Assembly: GCF_001922985.1 (NCBI RefSeq)
Contig: NZ_MRUH01000125.1
Location: 54,415-118,414, forward strand
Source of the DNA: Teredinibacter waterburyi
GTDB taxonomy: Bacteria > Pseudomonadota > Gammaproteobacteria > Pseudomonadales > Cellvibrionaceae
Reading direction: 5' to 3'
Length of the DNA: 64,000 bases
Shown piece after piece: positions 11,201 through 19,195 of the stretch (within the stretch, counting starts at the first letter, position 1; each line of letters starts with the position of its first letter). Position numbers and translations under genes: made by a program. The notes below the pieces were generated by a model. The model was not told the origin of the DNA and ran no database searches. It saw only the letters and a program-made list of their open reading frames with translations.

Positions 11201-11712
11201 TGTTAGATCGTGCTGTAAAAGCGATTCAGCGCGGCGGAAGCGTCGACTTTGACTTAGAAAGCAACGACAACATCGATATTAACTTGCGTATTCCTGCATT
11301 GATTCCCGATAGTTATTTACCCGATGTACACACCCGCCTGACCCTCTACAAGCGCTTGGCGTCGGTTAAAAACGATGAGCAGCTAAACGACCTGCAAGTG
11401 GAAATGATTGACCGCTTTGGGCTATTACACGACTCCACTAAAAACTTAATCCGCTTGACGCGACTTAAGCTCGATGCGGAAGAGTTGGGCCTGACAAAAA
11501 TCGAGGCCACAGCAGCGAGCGGTCGCATAGAGTTTGCACGCAAAACTAAAGTTGAACCTTTAACAATTGTGAAGCTCGTACAAAAACAACCACAGCACTA
11601 CCGACTGGTTGGTGCAAACCATTTAAAATTCATGTTTGATATGGAAACTGCTGAAGAACGGCTTAAAGCGGTGCATACAGTGCTAGAACAACTTAAACAG
11701 GCTAATTCATGA
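8209..11712 (+). CDS. mfd: Transcription-repair coupling factor Mfd
   Basis: DNA translocase that removes stalled RNA polymerase and recruits UvrA to lesions. The 1167-aa product has the UvrB-like N-terminal region, the RNA-polymerase-interacting domain around HIEHGVGRYQGL (near residue 505), and a RecG-like motor. The motor shows Walker A GDVGFGKTEVAMRAAF, Walker B DEEHRFG, motif III TLTATPIPRTLNMSM and motif VI QLRGRVGRS. The C-terminal TRCF domain follows. Length is normal. The ATG at 8209 is used; an in-frame ATG lies five codons later. The stop overlaps the start of csiV (ATGA), indicating an operon. Confidence 0.98.
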   Translation: MNQAYMTSPQLDPFNPPIPTKAGDKRQWGNLFELTGAGLGIAYSLAKAQRSSLVVAPSVAVAERLERDIRHFLKGLNSSLNVMLFNDWETLPYDSFSPHQDITSERMRCLYNMHTTSPCVVIAAATSMMQRLPPVNYLVTNSLILKLGASLDRELFRNQLVSAGYTSVDTVYQHGEFAVRGSLIDVYPMGSRAAYRIELFDNEVESLREFDPETQRTVEKVESIELLPGREYPLDKIGISHFKGEWHQTFDVDHTNCPVYQDVLSGLAPAGVEYYLPLFFNETATLFNYLPEGDDTSLVFICEGVHEAIESFWRDLEQRYESRRGDRQRPILPPHRAFHTVDVIFGALKNYPRVDLCLSAQEQKPSAVNFPFTAPPALAIDSRATNPLHLLEHFLISTDKRVLICAESSGRKETIKELLSRISITASEIKDIHSFITGEQDIAITVANIENSVNLQMPGLMIIAEQQLFGNRVQQRRRRQKAAAEDAENVIKNLTELKLHAPVVHIEHGVGRYQGLQTIEHGGQIDEFLVLSYANDTKLYVPVASLHLISRYSGGEEDLAPLHKLGNDTWAKAKRKAAEQIRDVAAELLNIYAKRKARKGFAYTDPTEAYRQFSAAFPYEETDDQETAISAVRDDMLSPQPMDRLVCGDVGFGKTEVAMRAAFIAVQNGKQVVVLVPTTLLAQQHYDNFKDRFAEWPVNIEVISRFRSNKDIEAVQARLESGQVDLVIGTHKLIQGNMKYANLGLLIIDEEHRFGVRQKEALKALRTEVDILTLTATPIPRTLNMSMSGIRDLSIIATPPAKRLSVKTFVREADENLIKEAVLREIMRGGQVYILHNEVKTIERRATEIQALVPEARIAIGHGQMRERELESIMTDFYHKRFNILICTTIIETGIDVPSANTIVIERADRFGLAQLHQLRGRVGRSHHQAYAYLLTPHKKAMTADALKRLDAIVEAQELGAGFTLASHDMEIRGAGELLGDEQSGQMQAIGFTLYMEMLDRAVKAIQRGGSVDFDLESNDNIDINLRIPALIPDSYLPDVHTRLTLYKRLASVKNDEQLNDLQVEMIDRFGLLHDSTKNLIRLTRLKLDAEELGLTKIEATAASGRIEFARKTKVEPLTIVKLVQKQPQHYRLVGANHLKFMFDMETAEERLKAVHTVLEQLKQANS

Positions 11713-12776
11713 GCGCAATCCAACACAATTCACCTACCCAGTTTGCCCGTCAAGGCAAACTACAGCTTGGCGTGGCAGCCCTCCTAGCCTCACTTTTTTC
11801 TGGCAATATCTACGCGCAAACTGCGGAACAGCCCATTGCAGAAGAAAATTGGTACCAAGTTGAACTAGTTGTCTTTAAACGTGTTGGCGCAAACAGCGAT
11901 CTACAGCAACAAGAATTATGGCCTCACAATATTACGCTTAGCTATCCGCCGCGCGTGCAATTTTTGACCGATCCAAATAAACCCTCCGATCAAGAAATAC
12001 TGACTGAGCAGGAATACGATGCGGATGAAAACACTTCGGTCGCGCAAACTTCAGAGCCGAACTCAACACCGGTATTAGATATCGAACAGCCCTATGTCTA
12101 CCTGAGTGAAGAACACGACATCATTGAAAATCTTGGCCAATTAACCCGACGCCGCGACAACAAAATATTATTTCACCAAACGTGGGCGCAACCGATGCTC
12201 GCATTTGACGACGCCCCCGCAATCATAATTCGCGGCGGTGAAACATTTGGTGAGCACTCGGAACTTGAGGGATCAATAATCCTCAGCATAAGCCGCTACC
12301 TACACATTCATACAAACTTGTGGTTGACCGACTTTGAACCAAATTATGGCCAACAACCATACGACTGGCCCGCCCTGCCTTTGCTGCCCGTACAGCAAAT
12401 ACCAAGCACACTAGATCAACAAGGCGCGGTAGACGCACAAGAATATTCAGAACCAACTTCATTGGAATTAACGGCGAGTCAAGACTTAACGGGGTTTAAT
12501 AATTTAACCAATTCCAGCAACGATTTGACTAACTCAGAATTCGACTCGGTCTTCGAGCGCGACAATAGTTACTTTTCCAACTACGCCAATATCACTCAAC
12601 AGCCCTTCCTTGCGAAGCGCGTGGTAACCTTGACCCAAAAGCGACGCATGCGCAGCAATGAGCTTCACTACATTGACCACCCACTGATGGGTATTGTTAT
12701 TAAGATGCAGCCCTACACTCCCGCACACCTAAAACCCGAAGAGGACAAGTCAGACCTCTCGGTTACGGCAGAATAG
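11709..12776 (+). CDS. csiV: CsiV-family periplasmic protein
   Basis: Member of the peptidoglycan-binding CsiV family (355 aa). It begins with a basic N-terminus and a hydrophobic signal-like segment (about residues 18-36) ending in SGNIYAQTA, so it should be exported. The conserved opening of the mature part is NWYQVELVVFKRV, and a second conserved block is HQTWAQPM. The C-terminal region has RRMRSNELHYIDHPLMGIV, typical of the family. The middle is acidic and low in complexity. The start overlaps the mfd stop by 4 bases; this mfd-csiV pairing is common in gammaproteobacteria. Confidence 0.85.
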   Translation: MSAIQHNSPTQFARQGKLQLGVAALLASLFSGNIYAQTAEQPIAEENWYQVELVVFKRVGANSDLQQQELWPHNITLSYPPRVQFLTDPNKPSDQEILTEQEYDADENTSVAQTSEPNSTPVLDIEQPYVYLSEEHDIIENLGQLTRRRDNKILFHQTWAQPMLAFDDAPAIIIRGGETFGEHSELEGSIILSISRYLHIHTNLWLTDFEPNYGQQPYDWPALPLLPVQQIPSTLDQQGAVDAQEYSEPTSLELTASQDLTGFNNLTNSSNDLTNSEFDSVFERDNSYFSNYANITQQPFLAKRVVTLTQKRRMRSNELHYIDHPLMGIVIKMQPYTPAHLKPEEDKSDLSVTAE

Positions 12777-12920
12777 CTGGCGCGATAGGATAATTCGGCT
12801 TATAGAATAGCGAGGTTATAATTGTGAATGGAGTTAACTGAGGGGTTCACAACGGCTGAAGCTTACACATACAAAAACATGCCTATATTGAAGCTTGCAA
12901 CCGTCGGATGGGCAATATGC

Positions 12921-13133
12921 CTAGATACAGGCGACATCGTCGGCCTGTAGACCTTTATCACCTTCTTGCAGCAAAAACTCTACCTTTTGGCCTTCTGCCA
13001 AAGAGCGATAACCTTCACCGCGAATATTTCGATAATGTACAAATATATCGTCTGAATTTTCACCACGAGTAATAAACCCGTAACCTCGTGCATTGTTAAA
13101 CCATTTGACTGTACCGAGTTCTCGATCTGCCAT
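12921..13133 (-). CDS. Cold-shock domain protein (CspD-like)
   Basis: Single-stranded nucleic-acid-binding protein of 70 aa. The cold-shock fold is recognised by [15 protein letters not shown] (RNP1-like) and DIFVHYRNI (RNP2-like; the usual F is Y). A clear ribosome-binding site GGAGG lies just upstream of the ATG. It is a monocistronic gene convergent with mfd-csiV. Whether it corresponds to CspD or another Csp paralogue cannot be decided here. Confidence 0.93.
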   Translation of the reverse strand: MADRELGTVKWFNNARGYGFITRGENSDDIFVHYRNIRGEGYRSLAEGQKVEFLLQEGDKGLQADDVACI

Positions 13134-13440
13134 TCCACACCTCCGTGAATCGTTTCTTATTATGAGACTGATTTTACTGCCAGATCGTTGAGACCTGTCA
13201 TTTAGAATTGTTATTTATTATTTTACAGTTCTGACGACAACTCGGTACGGTTCAGTAGAGCTTAACAATCTTCAATATAGCGTTCAAATGCTACGATCAT
13301 CCGCAAACCCGCCAAGAACGGCGAGGCGAACATTATGATAATACTGGGTTAAAGTCTAGGGTGATATTTCACAATCATTAACTAGGCCTCAAAGCTATAC
13401 CGATAGAAGGCTATTTATTTACCGGGCTAAAGCTACGCGA
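13134..13440. other. Intergenic region between csp and mscS-type gene
   Basis: About 300 bases without a supported gene. It should contain the promoter of the cold-shock gene and the 3' end signals of the mechanosensitive channel gene. I see no clear terminator, RNA gene or repeat. Confidence 0.4.
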
Positions 13441-14565
13441 TTAACTTGAACTCTCGCTTGGGGCAATCTCAATTGGCCCCGCGAGATGTAGAGTACTAGT
13501 AGGGAAGGCACACTCGGCCTTGTTACGAACAATTACCTCTAATATTTTAAGAAGCACATCTTGTTTGATTTCGTGATATTTAATCCACTGAGTTGTATGG
13601 GTAAAACAATATACAAAGAAATCTAGCGAGGATGAGCCAAAGCTGTTGAAATTAACGATAAGTGTATTCTCGGCATCAACTTCTGGATGCTCTCGTAACA
13701 TTTCCATTACCTCGGTAACGATCGCCGGCAGCTTTTCAGCGTCCTCATAACGAATACCTATGGTTTCGTAAATCCGTCGATTGCTCATTCGAGATGGGTT
13801 TTCTACCGAAATTTGCGTAAAAGTAGCGTTAGGTACGTAGAGTGGGCGTTTATCGAAAGTACGAATACGAGTCAAACGCCAACCGATATCCTCGACCGTT
13901 CCCTCGATGTTTTTGTCTGGTGACCGCACCCAATCGCCAACAGCGAAGGGGCGATCCAAGTAAATCATCAGGCCACCAAAAAAATTGGCCAGCAAATCTT
14001 TCGCAGCGAAACCCACCGCAATACCACCAATACCACCAAACGCCAACACACCGGAGACGCTGTAGCCCATTGATTGTAAGGCGACCAATAATGCGGTTAT
14101 CACAACTGAGATTCGCAATAACTTACCAAGCGCTAAAGCCGTGGTTTTGTCCATCGGCTTTTCATTAAACTCATCACTGGCTAGATTTTTTTCGGCTTTG
14201 GATATAAACCCCGTAAGAAACCAAGCGACCACCACAATCGAACCTACCCGTCGTACGGTCGCAATCAACTCGAGAAGGTCGCCACCGGTTTCACGCTGCG
14301 CAATCTCCGCCGCAAAGACAATACCTAGCCCCCAAATAAACCAGGTGCCGGGTCGCTGGAGCGAGCCAACCAATGCGTCATCCCATAGGCTTTTGGTTGA
14401 TTTCGATTTTACGTATAGTTTTTTCAAAAAACGCTTAAAAACGATACCGGCGAATAAACTGGTAAGCACGCAAATAAAAATTTTAAGAACCCAAAGATTC
14501 TCTTTACCCAAAATATCCGTAAGTGCGACGTTGATTAGCGCAAAAAACTCTGCAGCGGTTGACAT
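13441..14565 (-). CDS. MscS-family mechanosensitive ion channel
   Basis: Inner-membrane channel (374 aa) expected to open on membrane tension. Several hydrophobic helices occupy residues 1-200. The pore-lining helix and following beta domain are recognised by ALLVALQSMGYSVSGVLAFGGIGGIAVGFAAKDLLANFFGG and LDRPFAVGDWVR (family signature). A C-terminal soluble domain ends about residue 365. The ATG is preceded by AGGAGA. It lies 33 bases downstream of nagZ on the same strand, so the two may be cotranscribed. Confidence 0.93.
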   Translation of the reverse strand: MSTAAEFFALINVALTDILGKENLWVLKIFICVLTSLFAGIVFKRFLKKLYVKSKSTKSLWDDALVGSLQRPGTWFIWGLGIVFAAEIAQRETGGDLLELIATVRRVGSIVVVAWFLTGFISKAEKNLASDEFNEKPMDKTTALALGKLLRISVVITALLVALQSMGYSVSGVLAFGGIGGIAVGFAAKDLLANFFGGLMIYLDRPFAVGDWVRSPDKNIEGTVEDIGWRLTRIRTFDKRPLYVPNATFTQISVENPSRMSNRRIYETIGIRYEDAEKLPAIVTEVMEMLREHPEVDAENTLIVNFNSFGSSSLDFFVYCFTHTTQWIKYHEIKQDVLLKILEVIVRNKAECAFPTSTLHLAGPIEIAPSESSS

Positions 14566-14598
14566 GAACTCTCCTGTTAAATCTAAAATAGGTAATGC

Positions 14599-15657
14599 TT
14601 AGGTTAGCCAAGCCGATATTTTTTCGCGGGTTTCAAGCCAGCGCGAATGCTGCTGTAAGCTAATCCAATCGAAATGACTTGTGCCACGCATTCGCTCTAA
14701 ATTCGAACGCGGCACGGTGTCAAAGCGGCGCTCTAATACCGTAATTACCTCGTTCGCTCCATCGCGATTATTGCAAACTAAAACTGAGTCGCAGCCGGCT
14801 TCTAATGCCAGTAGAGCACGTGCACCATAACCGCCAACACCAGCAGCCCCCTCCATCGACAAATCATCACTGAATATCACACCATTAAAGCCAATCTGTT
14901 GTTTTAAGTAGTCGCACAGCCACCACTTAGAAAAGCCTACCGGCGCAGGATCAACGTCAGGAAATAAAATATGGGCCGGCATAATCCCATCTAAAATACT
15001 CGCCAAGTTGCGAAACGGAATAATATCCTTCGCCTCTAGCTCCGCTAAACTACGCCGGTCTATGGGTAGCTCTAAATGGCTATCCGCTTTAATCCCGCCG
15101 TGCCCGGGGAAATGTTTTCCAGTGCTCGCCATCCCCGCCTCCCCCATACCTTCTATAAAGGCTTGCGCGTAATCAGTCACGATCACGGGACTGTCAGAGA
15201 AGGCTCGGTCGCCGATGATATCGCTAAAATCAGTATCCAAATCGAGCACCGGCGCGAAGCTTATATCAATATCAAATGCCAACAGCTCACTTGCCATAAG
15301 CCAGCCAATATCTCGCGCAAGTTGGACCGATTCGCGCTTGGCCTGTATTTCGTCTGCAAAAAAGTGCGTATTCGTACTTAGCTGCGCAATAAGCTGCATC
15401 GCCGGCAACCGTGTAAACTGGTGCTTAAAACGTTGTACTCGCCCGCCTTCGTGGTCGACAGCAATAACTAAGTCTTTATTGATCGAACGGATCTGCTTGG
15501 TAAGTTCAAGTAATTGATTTTGGTCGCTAAAATTTCGACTAAATAAAATAACGCCACCCACCCACGGGTTGGACAAAATATTACGGTCGCTCTGGTCGAG
15601 CACGGTCGACGCGACGTCGATCACTACTGGGCCAAGATAACTATCCTGCTGCACCAC
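14599..15657 (-). CDS. nagZ: Beta-N-acetylhexosaminidase NagZ
   Basis: Cytoplasmic GH3 enzyme that releases N-acetylglucosamine from anhydromuropeptides during cell-wall recycling. The 352-aa protein has the GH3 core DHEGGRVQRF, the His-Asp pair in KHFPGHG...DSH, and the nucleophile region FSDDLSMEGA. Length is typical of proteobacterial NagZ. It starts at the ATG at 15657-15655. No signal peptide is seen, in keeping with its cytoplasmic role. Confidence 0.97.
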   Translation of the reverse strand: MVQQDSYLGPVVIDVASTVLDQSDRNILSNPWVGGVILFSRNFSDQNQLLELTKQIRSINKDLVIAVDHEGGRVQRFKHQFTRLPAMQLIAQLSTNTHFFADEIQAKRESVQLARDIGWLMASELLAFDIDISFAPVLDLDTDFSDIIGDRAFSDSPVIVTDYAQAFIEGMGEAGMASTGKHFPGHGGIKADSHLELPIDRRSLAELEAKDIIPFRNLASILDGIMPAHILFPDVDPAPVGFSKWWLCDYLKQQIGFNGVIFSDDLSMEGAAGVGGYGARALLALEAGCDSVLVCNNRDGANEVITVLERRFDTVPRSNLERMRGTSHFDWISLQQHSRWLETREKISAWLT

Positions 15658-16155
15658 GTATTGTTCCTCTTTTAATCTAATTTTTTGCCTTCAACCGAAC
15701 TATTGGATTTAAAATAGGCGTTTGATATATCCGGCTATTATTTACAAATTTTTGAATATCATTAAACATAAGTAACCTCGACGACTAGAAGTAAGTGAGG
15801 TTACGGGGATTCTATTCTGCGCACATTTACATCTCGAATTATTGCGTGGAGCTCTACATTATTATCCTCGAGTGACCGACAACAGGAACAAACAACGCAA
15901 TACCTTAGTTTAACCTCAGGTGCCGTTAGATTTTTTTAATATTTTAACCGGTGACTCTATACCCGTAATTTTTAAAGGCGTCATCGACAAACCGAGAGAT
16001 AAAGATTTTAGCTAATAAAATCAGCAACATAAACCATACAGCAAAAAAGCCATGACTCCCGCCTCCAGCTGTGGTAATCCGCCAAAAGCGGTATACGCAT
16101 TCCAGCCTTAGTGGTAGCTTAAAGTCTCACTTTGGTTGAAGACTGGAGGCCAGAT
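15658..16155. other. Intergenic region with one hairpin
   Basis: About 500 AT-rich bases between the divergent nagZ and DUF6763-like genes. An 8-bp perfect inverted repeat (GTAACCTC at 15772-15779, GAGGTTAC at 15797-15804) forms a hairpin with a 17-nt loop. It is not followed by a U-run. No ORF or RNA gene is recognised. Confidence 0.4.
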
Positions 16156-16476
16156 ATGGCTAGTATATTTCCTACAGTTGGTAGCTGCTATAAAGACACA
16201 ACGACTCAACAAACCTTCGAAGTTGTTGCCGTAGATGAAGCCAATGGAGCGATTGAAATCCAATACAACAATGGCGACATCGACGAGTTTGAGCTTGAGT
16301 CCTGGGGGTTGATGTCCATCATACCGGTGGCGGCAACCGACGATGCAAACGCTGGCTACAGCAGCTCTTACGAAGATAACTGGGAGAGCGACCCAGCATA
16401 CATCAACAATGGCTTTAACAGCCCGTTAGAAATGATTGAAGCCGATAGTTTTACTGGATTTGACGATTACATCTAA
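16156..16476 (+). CDS. Small acidic protein, DUF6763-like
   Basis: Function unknown. The start chosen is the ATG at 16156 (MASIFPTVGSCYKD), because a strong ribosome-binding site GGAGG (16145-16149) sits 6 bases upstream; this gives 106 aa. The N-terminal half has a small beta-rich pattern (TFEVVAVDEANGAIEIQYNN, then DIDEFELESWG) resembling the DUF6763 family found in pseudomonads and relatives. The C-terminal half is acidic and aromatic. It lies upstream of lexA on the same strand but separated by more than 400 bases. The family name is from memory of its motif and needs a profile search. Confidence 0.7.
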   Translation: MASIFPTVGSCYKDTTTQQTFEVVAVDEANGAIEIQYNNGDIDEFELESWGLMSIIPVAATDDANAGYSSSYEDNWESDPAYINNGFNSPLEMIEADSFTGFDDYI

Positions 16477-16834
16477 TTCATCCGAGCCGACTTCACCTAA
16501 AGCGTAGAGCCAGCCTCGTTTGTTGATGGTGATGGAAACTCAACACAGTGAATCTAAATGAACTAACCTCCTCCCCGTGCTACCGATAAGGATGTCGGCA
16601 TTCTGCCTGACAAGCCCTTATGGCGTCCAGCAACGTAGTTTTAAAGAGAGAAATGCCTAGACACTTGGCAGCATGACCCTATCGCGAAGCGCCAACCTAC
16701 TCGCAAACGCTCCAACCGCAACCGCTAGATCTCCTAAGCCCTAACCCGACGCCCGGTCCTTAACAAGCCTTAACGATGCTAATGCGGCTACCCATCCGTC
16801 GCATCACATTCGTGCGGGGAGGTTAAGAAAAGAC
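16477..16834. other. Intergenic region upstream of the lexA promoter
   Basis: No supported ORF, RNA gene or repeat. In Pseudomonas the equivalent place next to lexA is occupied by psrA; it is absent here. Confidence 0.4.
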
Positions 16835-16886
16835 TTGCACGCACCAATGTACTGTATATAATCACATACACTGTATATTTAAACAG
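16835..16886 (+). promoter_or_regulatory. lexA-sulA promoter with two SOS boxes
   Basis: A sigma-70 promoter is visible: -35 TTGCAC (16835-16840), 16-base spacer, -10 TATAAT (16857-16862). A perfect LexA box of the CTG-N10-CAG type lies at 16871-16886 (CTGTATATTTAAACAG). An imperfect box (CTG-N10-CAT) at 16852-16867 overlaps the -10. Two boxes 19 bases apart would give tight self-repression of lexA and SOS induction of sulA. Confidence 0.85.
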
Positions 16887-16904
16887 ACTCATTTGGGGGT
16901 CATC

Positions 16905-17513
16905 GTGATTAAGCTTACCGCGCGGCAGCAACAAATACTCGATCTGATCAAAGATCATATCGACGATACCGGTTACCCGCCTACACGTGCGGAAATTGCC
17001 GAGATACTAGGTTTCAAGTCGGCAAACGCCGCTGAAGAGCACCTTAAAGCACTCGCTCGAAAGGGTGCTATTGAGATGGTAGCTGGCGCATCGCGTGGCA
17101 TTCGATTGCCTGAAACTCAAAGCGGCATACCGCTTGTAGGTAGAGTAGCGGCTGGCTCGCCTATCCTTGCGGAGCAACATATCGAAGAATACTGTGAAAT
17201 CCCACCGGCGTTCTTTTCTCCTCGCGCCGACTTTTTGCTCACAGTAAGCGGTATGAGTATGCGTGACGCTGGAATATTAGATGGTGACTTAATTGCGGTG
17301 CATAGTACTCAACAAGTACGTAACGGCGACATTGTTGTCGCACGCATAGAGGACGAAGTTACCGTTAAGCGCTTCAAGCGTGAACGCAATCGCTCCTTAA
17401 TCGAACTCTGGCCAGAAAACCCTGACTTCAGCGTCATAGAAGTCGACCTCCGAGATAAGAACTTCGCAATTGAAGGGCTTAGCGTTGGGGTCATTAGACG
17501 AGGAAACATCTAA
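16905..17513 (+). CDS. lexA: LexA repressor
   Basis: SOS-response repressor. I choose the GTG at 16905 ([15 protein letters not shown]), because GGGGG lies directly upstream; a TTG four codons earlier is possible. This gives 202 aa. An N-terminal winged helix-turn-helix (residues 1-70, [15 protein letters not shown]) is followed by the autocleavage site A83-G84 (GRVAAGSP), catalytic Ser118 (SGMSMRD) and Lys155 (EVTVKRF). The stop overlaps the sulA start (TAATG), so the two form an operon. Confidence 0.98.
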   Translation: MIKLTARQQQILDLIKDHIDDTGYPPTRAEIAEILGFKSANAAEEHLKALARKGAIEMVAGASRGIRLPETQSGIPLVGRVAAGSPILAEQHIEEYCEIPPAFFSPRADFLLTVSGMSMRDAGILDGDLIAVHSTQQVRNGDIVVARIEDEVTVKRFKRERNRSLIELWPENPDFSVIEVDLRDKNFAIEGLSVGVIRRGNI

Positions 17514-17959
17514 TGGAACAAATTAAAATACCGATTTGTGAAGCATCTCTGAACAACACCTCAAGGGCTGATATCACCCGTGATCCAGCCTCAAACCAGA
17601 ATGCCGGCGTTACTGAGATCGTGCTGTCTCACAATTCAGCCCAGGTTGGCTACGAGCTCGTTTTACCTATGCTCGCCCACCAAAGCCGTAATTGCGAAGA
17701 TCGCTGGTTCACTTGGGTGGCCCCAGAAAATGTCAGCAAATCACTATTGCAACAGTACGGGTTCGATTTACGAAAGGTACGATTGATCCACACAAAAAGC
17801 GATATTGAAACACTTTGGGTATTATGGGACGCCTTACAAAATGGCAATAGCGCAATGGTCGTTGGATCTCTTAGAGAGATTAGCAGTACAGACTGCGCCA
17901 AACTGGAAGACGCTGCCTGCCAAGGTGACACCCAAGGATTACTCCTCCGAGTGCGATAG
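17513..17959 (+). CDS. sulA: SulA-type cell division inhibitor
   Basis: Expected to bind FtsZ and block septation during the SOS response. The 148-aa protein has the SulA-like core: TEIVLSHNSAQVGYELVLPM, RWFTWVAP, and LLQQYGFDLRKVRLIHT, within a RecA-like partial fold. It begins inside the lexA stop codon and therefore shares the SOS promoter. This lexA-sulA arrangement is known from Pseudomonas. Sequence similarity to the enterobacterial SulA is modest, as usual for this group. Confidence 0.9.
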   Translation: MEQIKIPICEASLNNTSRADITRDPASNQNAGVTEIVLSHNSAQVGYELVLPMLAHQSRNCEDRWFTWVAPENVSKSLLQQYGFDLRKVRLIHTKSDIETLWVLWDALQNGNSAMVVGSLREISSTDCAKLEDAACQGDTQGLLLRVR

Positions 17960-17999
17960 GAAAAGTCATGTAGGCTAAGCGCATAAAGCGAAGGGCAAT

Positions 18000-18239
18000 T
18001 TAATGCAGATATTCCTGATCTTCAGGTGCAACCTGCTCGGCCTCATCTGCACCAATGTCTCCAGCGGCTTCTAGTCCGGCCTCGATCATCGCTTTTGCAA
18101 CGTCAAACTTTGCATCATTTAAAAAATACAAAGATTCTTCAGAAAACCGAATAGACACCAATGGCTCACCATTCTCATCGGCCTTCTGCAAGGCTATTTC
18201 GCCATTCGGGAGTTCTATAATTTCATACAAAGTTGACAT
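18000..18239 (-). CDS. Conserved hypothetical protein next to lexA-sulA
   Basis: A 79-aa acidic protein of unknown function. The start is taken as the ATG at 18239 (MSTLYEIIELPNGEIALQ) because the upstream in-frame extension is rich in Arg and Trp and looks non-coding. The sequence is a short beta-rich N-terminus followed by an alpha-helical, Ala/Glu-rich tail. Pseudomonas carries a similar small gene between sulA and topA (position of PA3009). Here it is convergent with sulA. Confidence 0.75.
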   Translation of the reverse strand: MSTLYEIIELPNGEIALQKADENGEPLVSIRFSEESLYFLNDAKFDVAKAMIEAGLEAAGDIGADEAEQVAPEDQEYLH

Positions 18240-18563
18240 TCGCCACCACCTTCTTGCCGCCAACAAACCGCATAGCCTACAGTGATTGGTTCGGTCTTAA
18301 CTTGATATTAATTTAATCTACAAGCGTTAGAGCTATAAATATTATTGCTCTAAGCGTCTAACAGAACAGCATACTTTAATCATGTTTGTTACCGACGAAT
18401 GCGGCCGATACAACTCACGAAACAGCGATATCCCCGAAACCTAGCGCCAGGGGCGTCACAACAACTTCCGAAGATTTTTAGCCATTCCATTGATTAAAGA
18501 GGTGGAGATTCTACCACCTAGCGAGTTAGGCTTCCAGCAAGAGGCAGTAAACGCACAAGACGC
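18240..18563. other. Intergenic region with a small hairpin
   Basis: About 320 bases between two minus-strand genes. A 7-bp inverted repeat (TTAGAGC at 18327-18333, GCTCTAA at 18347-18353) encloses an AT-rich 13-nt loop. A second short repeat AGGTGG...CCACCT lies near 18500-18520, downstream of the DUF6586-like gene. Neither is followed by a clear U-run. No ORF is supported. Confidence 0.4.
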
Positions 18564-19187
18564 TCAATGCTCATAGGCGTGTTCGCGTTGACGACGAATT
18601 ACTGTTTGCAATTGCGTATAAATAGCAACCAACTGCTCACAGGTTAGGTTAGACCAGTGTGTTGGCGCCGCCACAATAGGCATAGCAGGACTAGCGGTAT
18701 TGCCGCTAGCTGTAATACCGCTGAATGAAGAGCTACTAGCAATAATCCCGACAGGTAAGTCTTGAGCCGGTGGAGCCGGGTCTACCTGTTCGGACGACTT
18801 ATCGGCCGTGGGTATTGGCACGATGCAAGTCCGTGCTGCATCGCGCAAACTAACAAGCCAAGTATCCCTCAATATCGCAGGATCAGCACTTTCGCTCCCA
18901 CGCTTACAAAAACCAAGGATTTCTTTAACACGAAAGTCGAATTGCGCTGCGGCTGAATAATCACTCTGGCCTAGTAAACTATTGAGTGCAGACTCAAGGC
19001 TGGCCTCAGCACTCGGCCCGCCGGTAATCTCGGCCAAATAAAAACACATCGCGCGCTCCATTTGCAAAATAGCCGCCTGGCAAAGCCCCAGCTTAAACTG
19101 AGGCCGCAGCTCCTGCTTAGCCAAAGCGATCTGAGTTTGGCTAAACAAGAGCTGGCGATCAACTTCACGCGCGTAGTTTGGTTTCAT
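18564..19187 (-). CDS. DUF6586-like conserved protein
   Basis: Function unknown (207 aa). The N-terminal two thirds look alpha-helical: ANYAREVDRQLLFSQTQIAL-like opening and LGLCQAAILQMERAMCFYL. A Pro/Ser-rich linker (about residues 135-175) leads to a short C-terminal helix. It lies 8 bases downstream of topA on the same strand. In Pseudomonas a homologous gene (PA3010 position) also follows topA. The family name is from context and memory and would need a profile search. Confidence 0.7.
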   Translation of the reverse strand: MKPNYAREVDRQLLFSQTQIALAKQELRPQFKLGLCQAAILQMERAMCFYLAEITGGPSAEASLESALNSLLGQSDYSAAAQFDFRVKEILGFCKRGSESADPAILRDTWLVSLRDAARTCIVPIPTADKSSEQVDPAPPAQDLPVGIIASSSSFSGITASGNTASPAMPIVAAPTHWSNLTCEQLVAIYTQLQTVIRRQREHAYEH

Positions 19188-19195
19188 CTAGGGTT

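Noticed and set aside
14141..14602. 153-codon plus-strand frame opposite the MscS-type gene
   Set aside because: It is a shadow of the channel gene on the other strand, has no recognisable motif and no ribosome-binding site.
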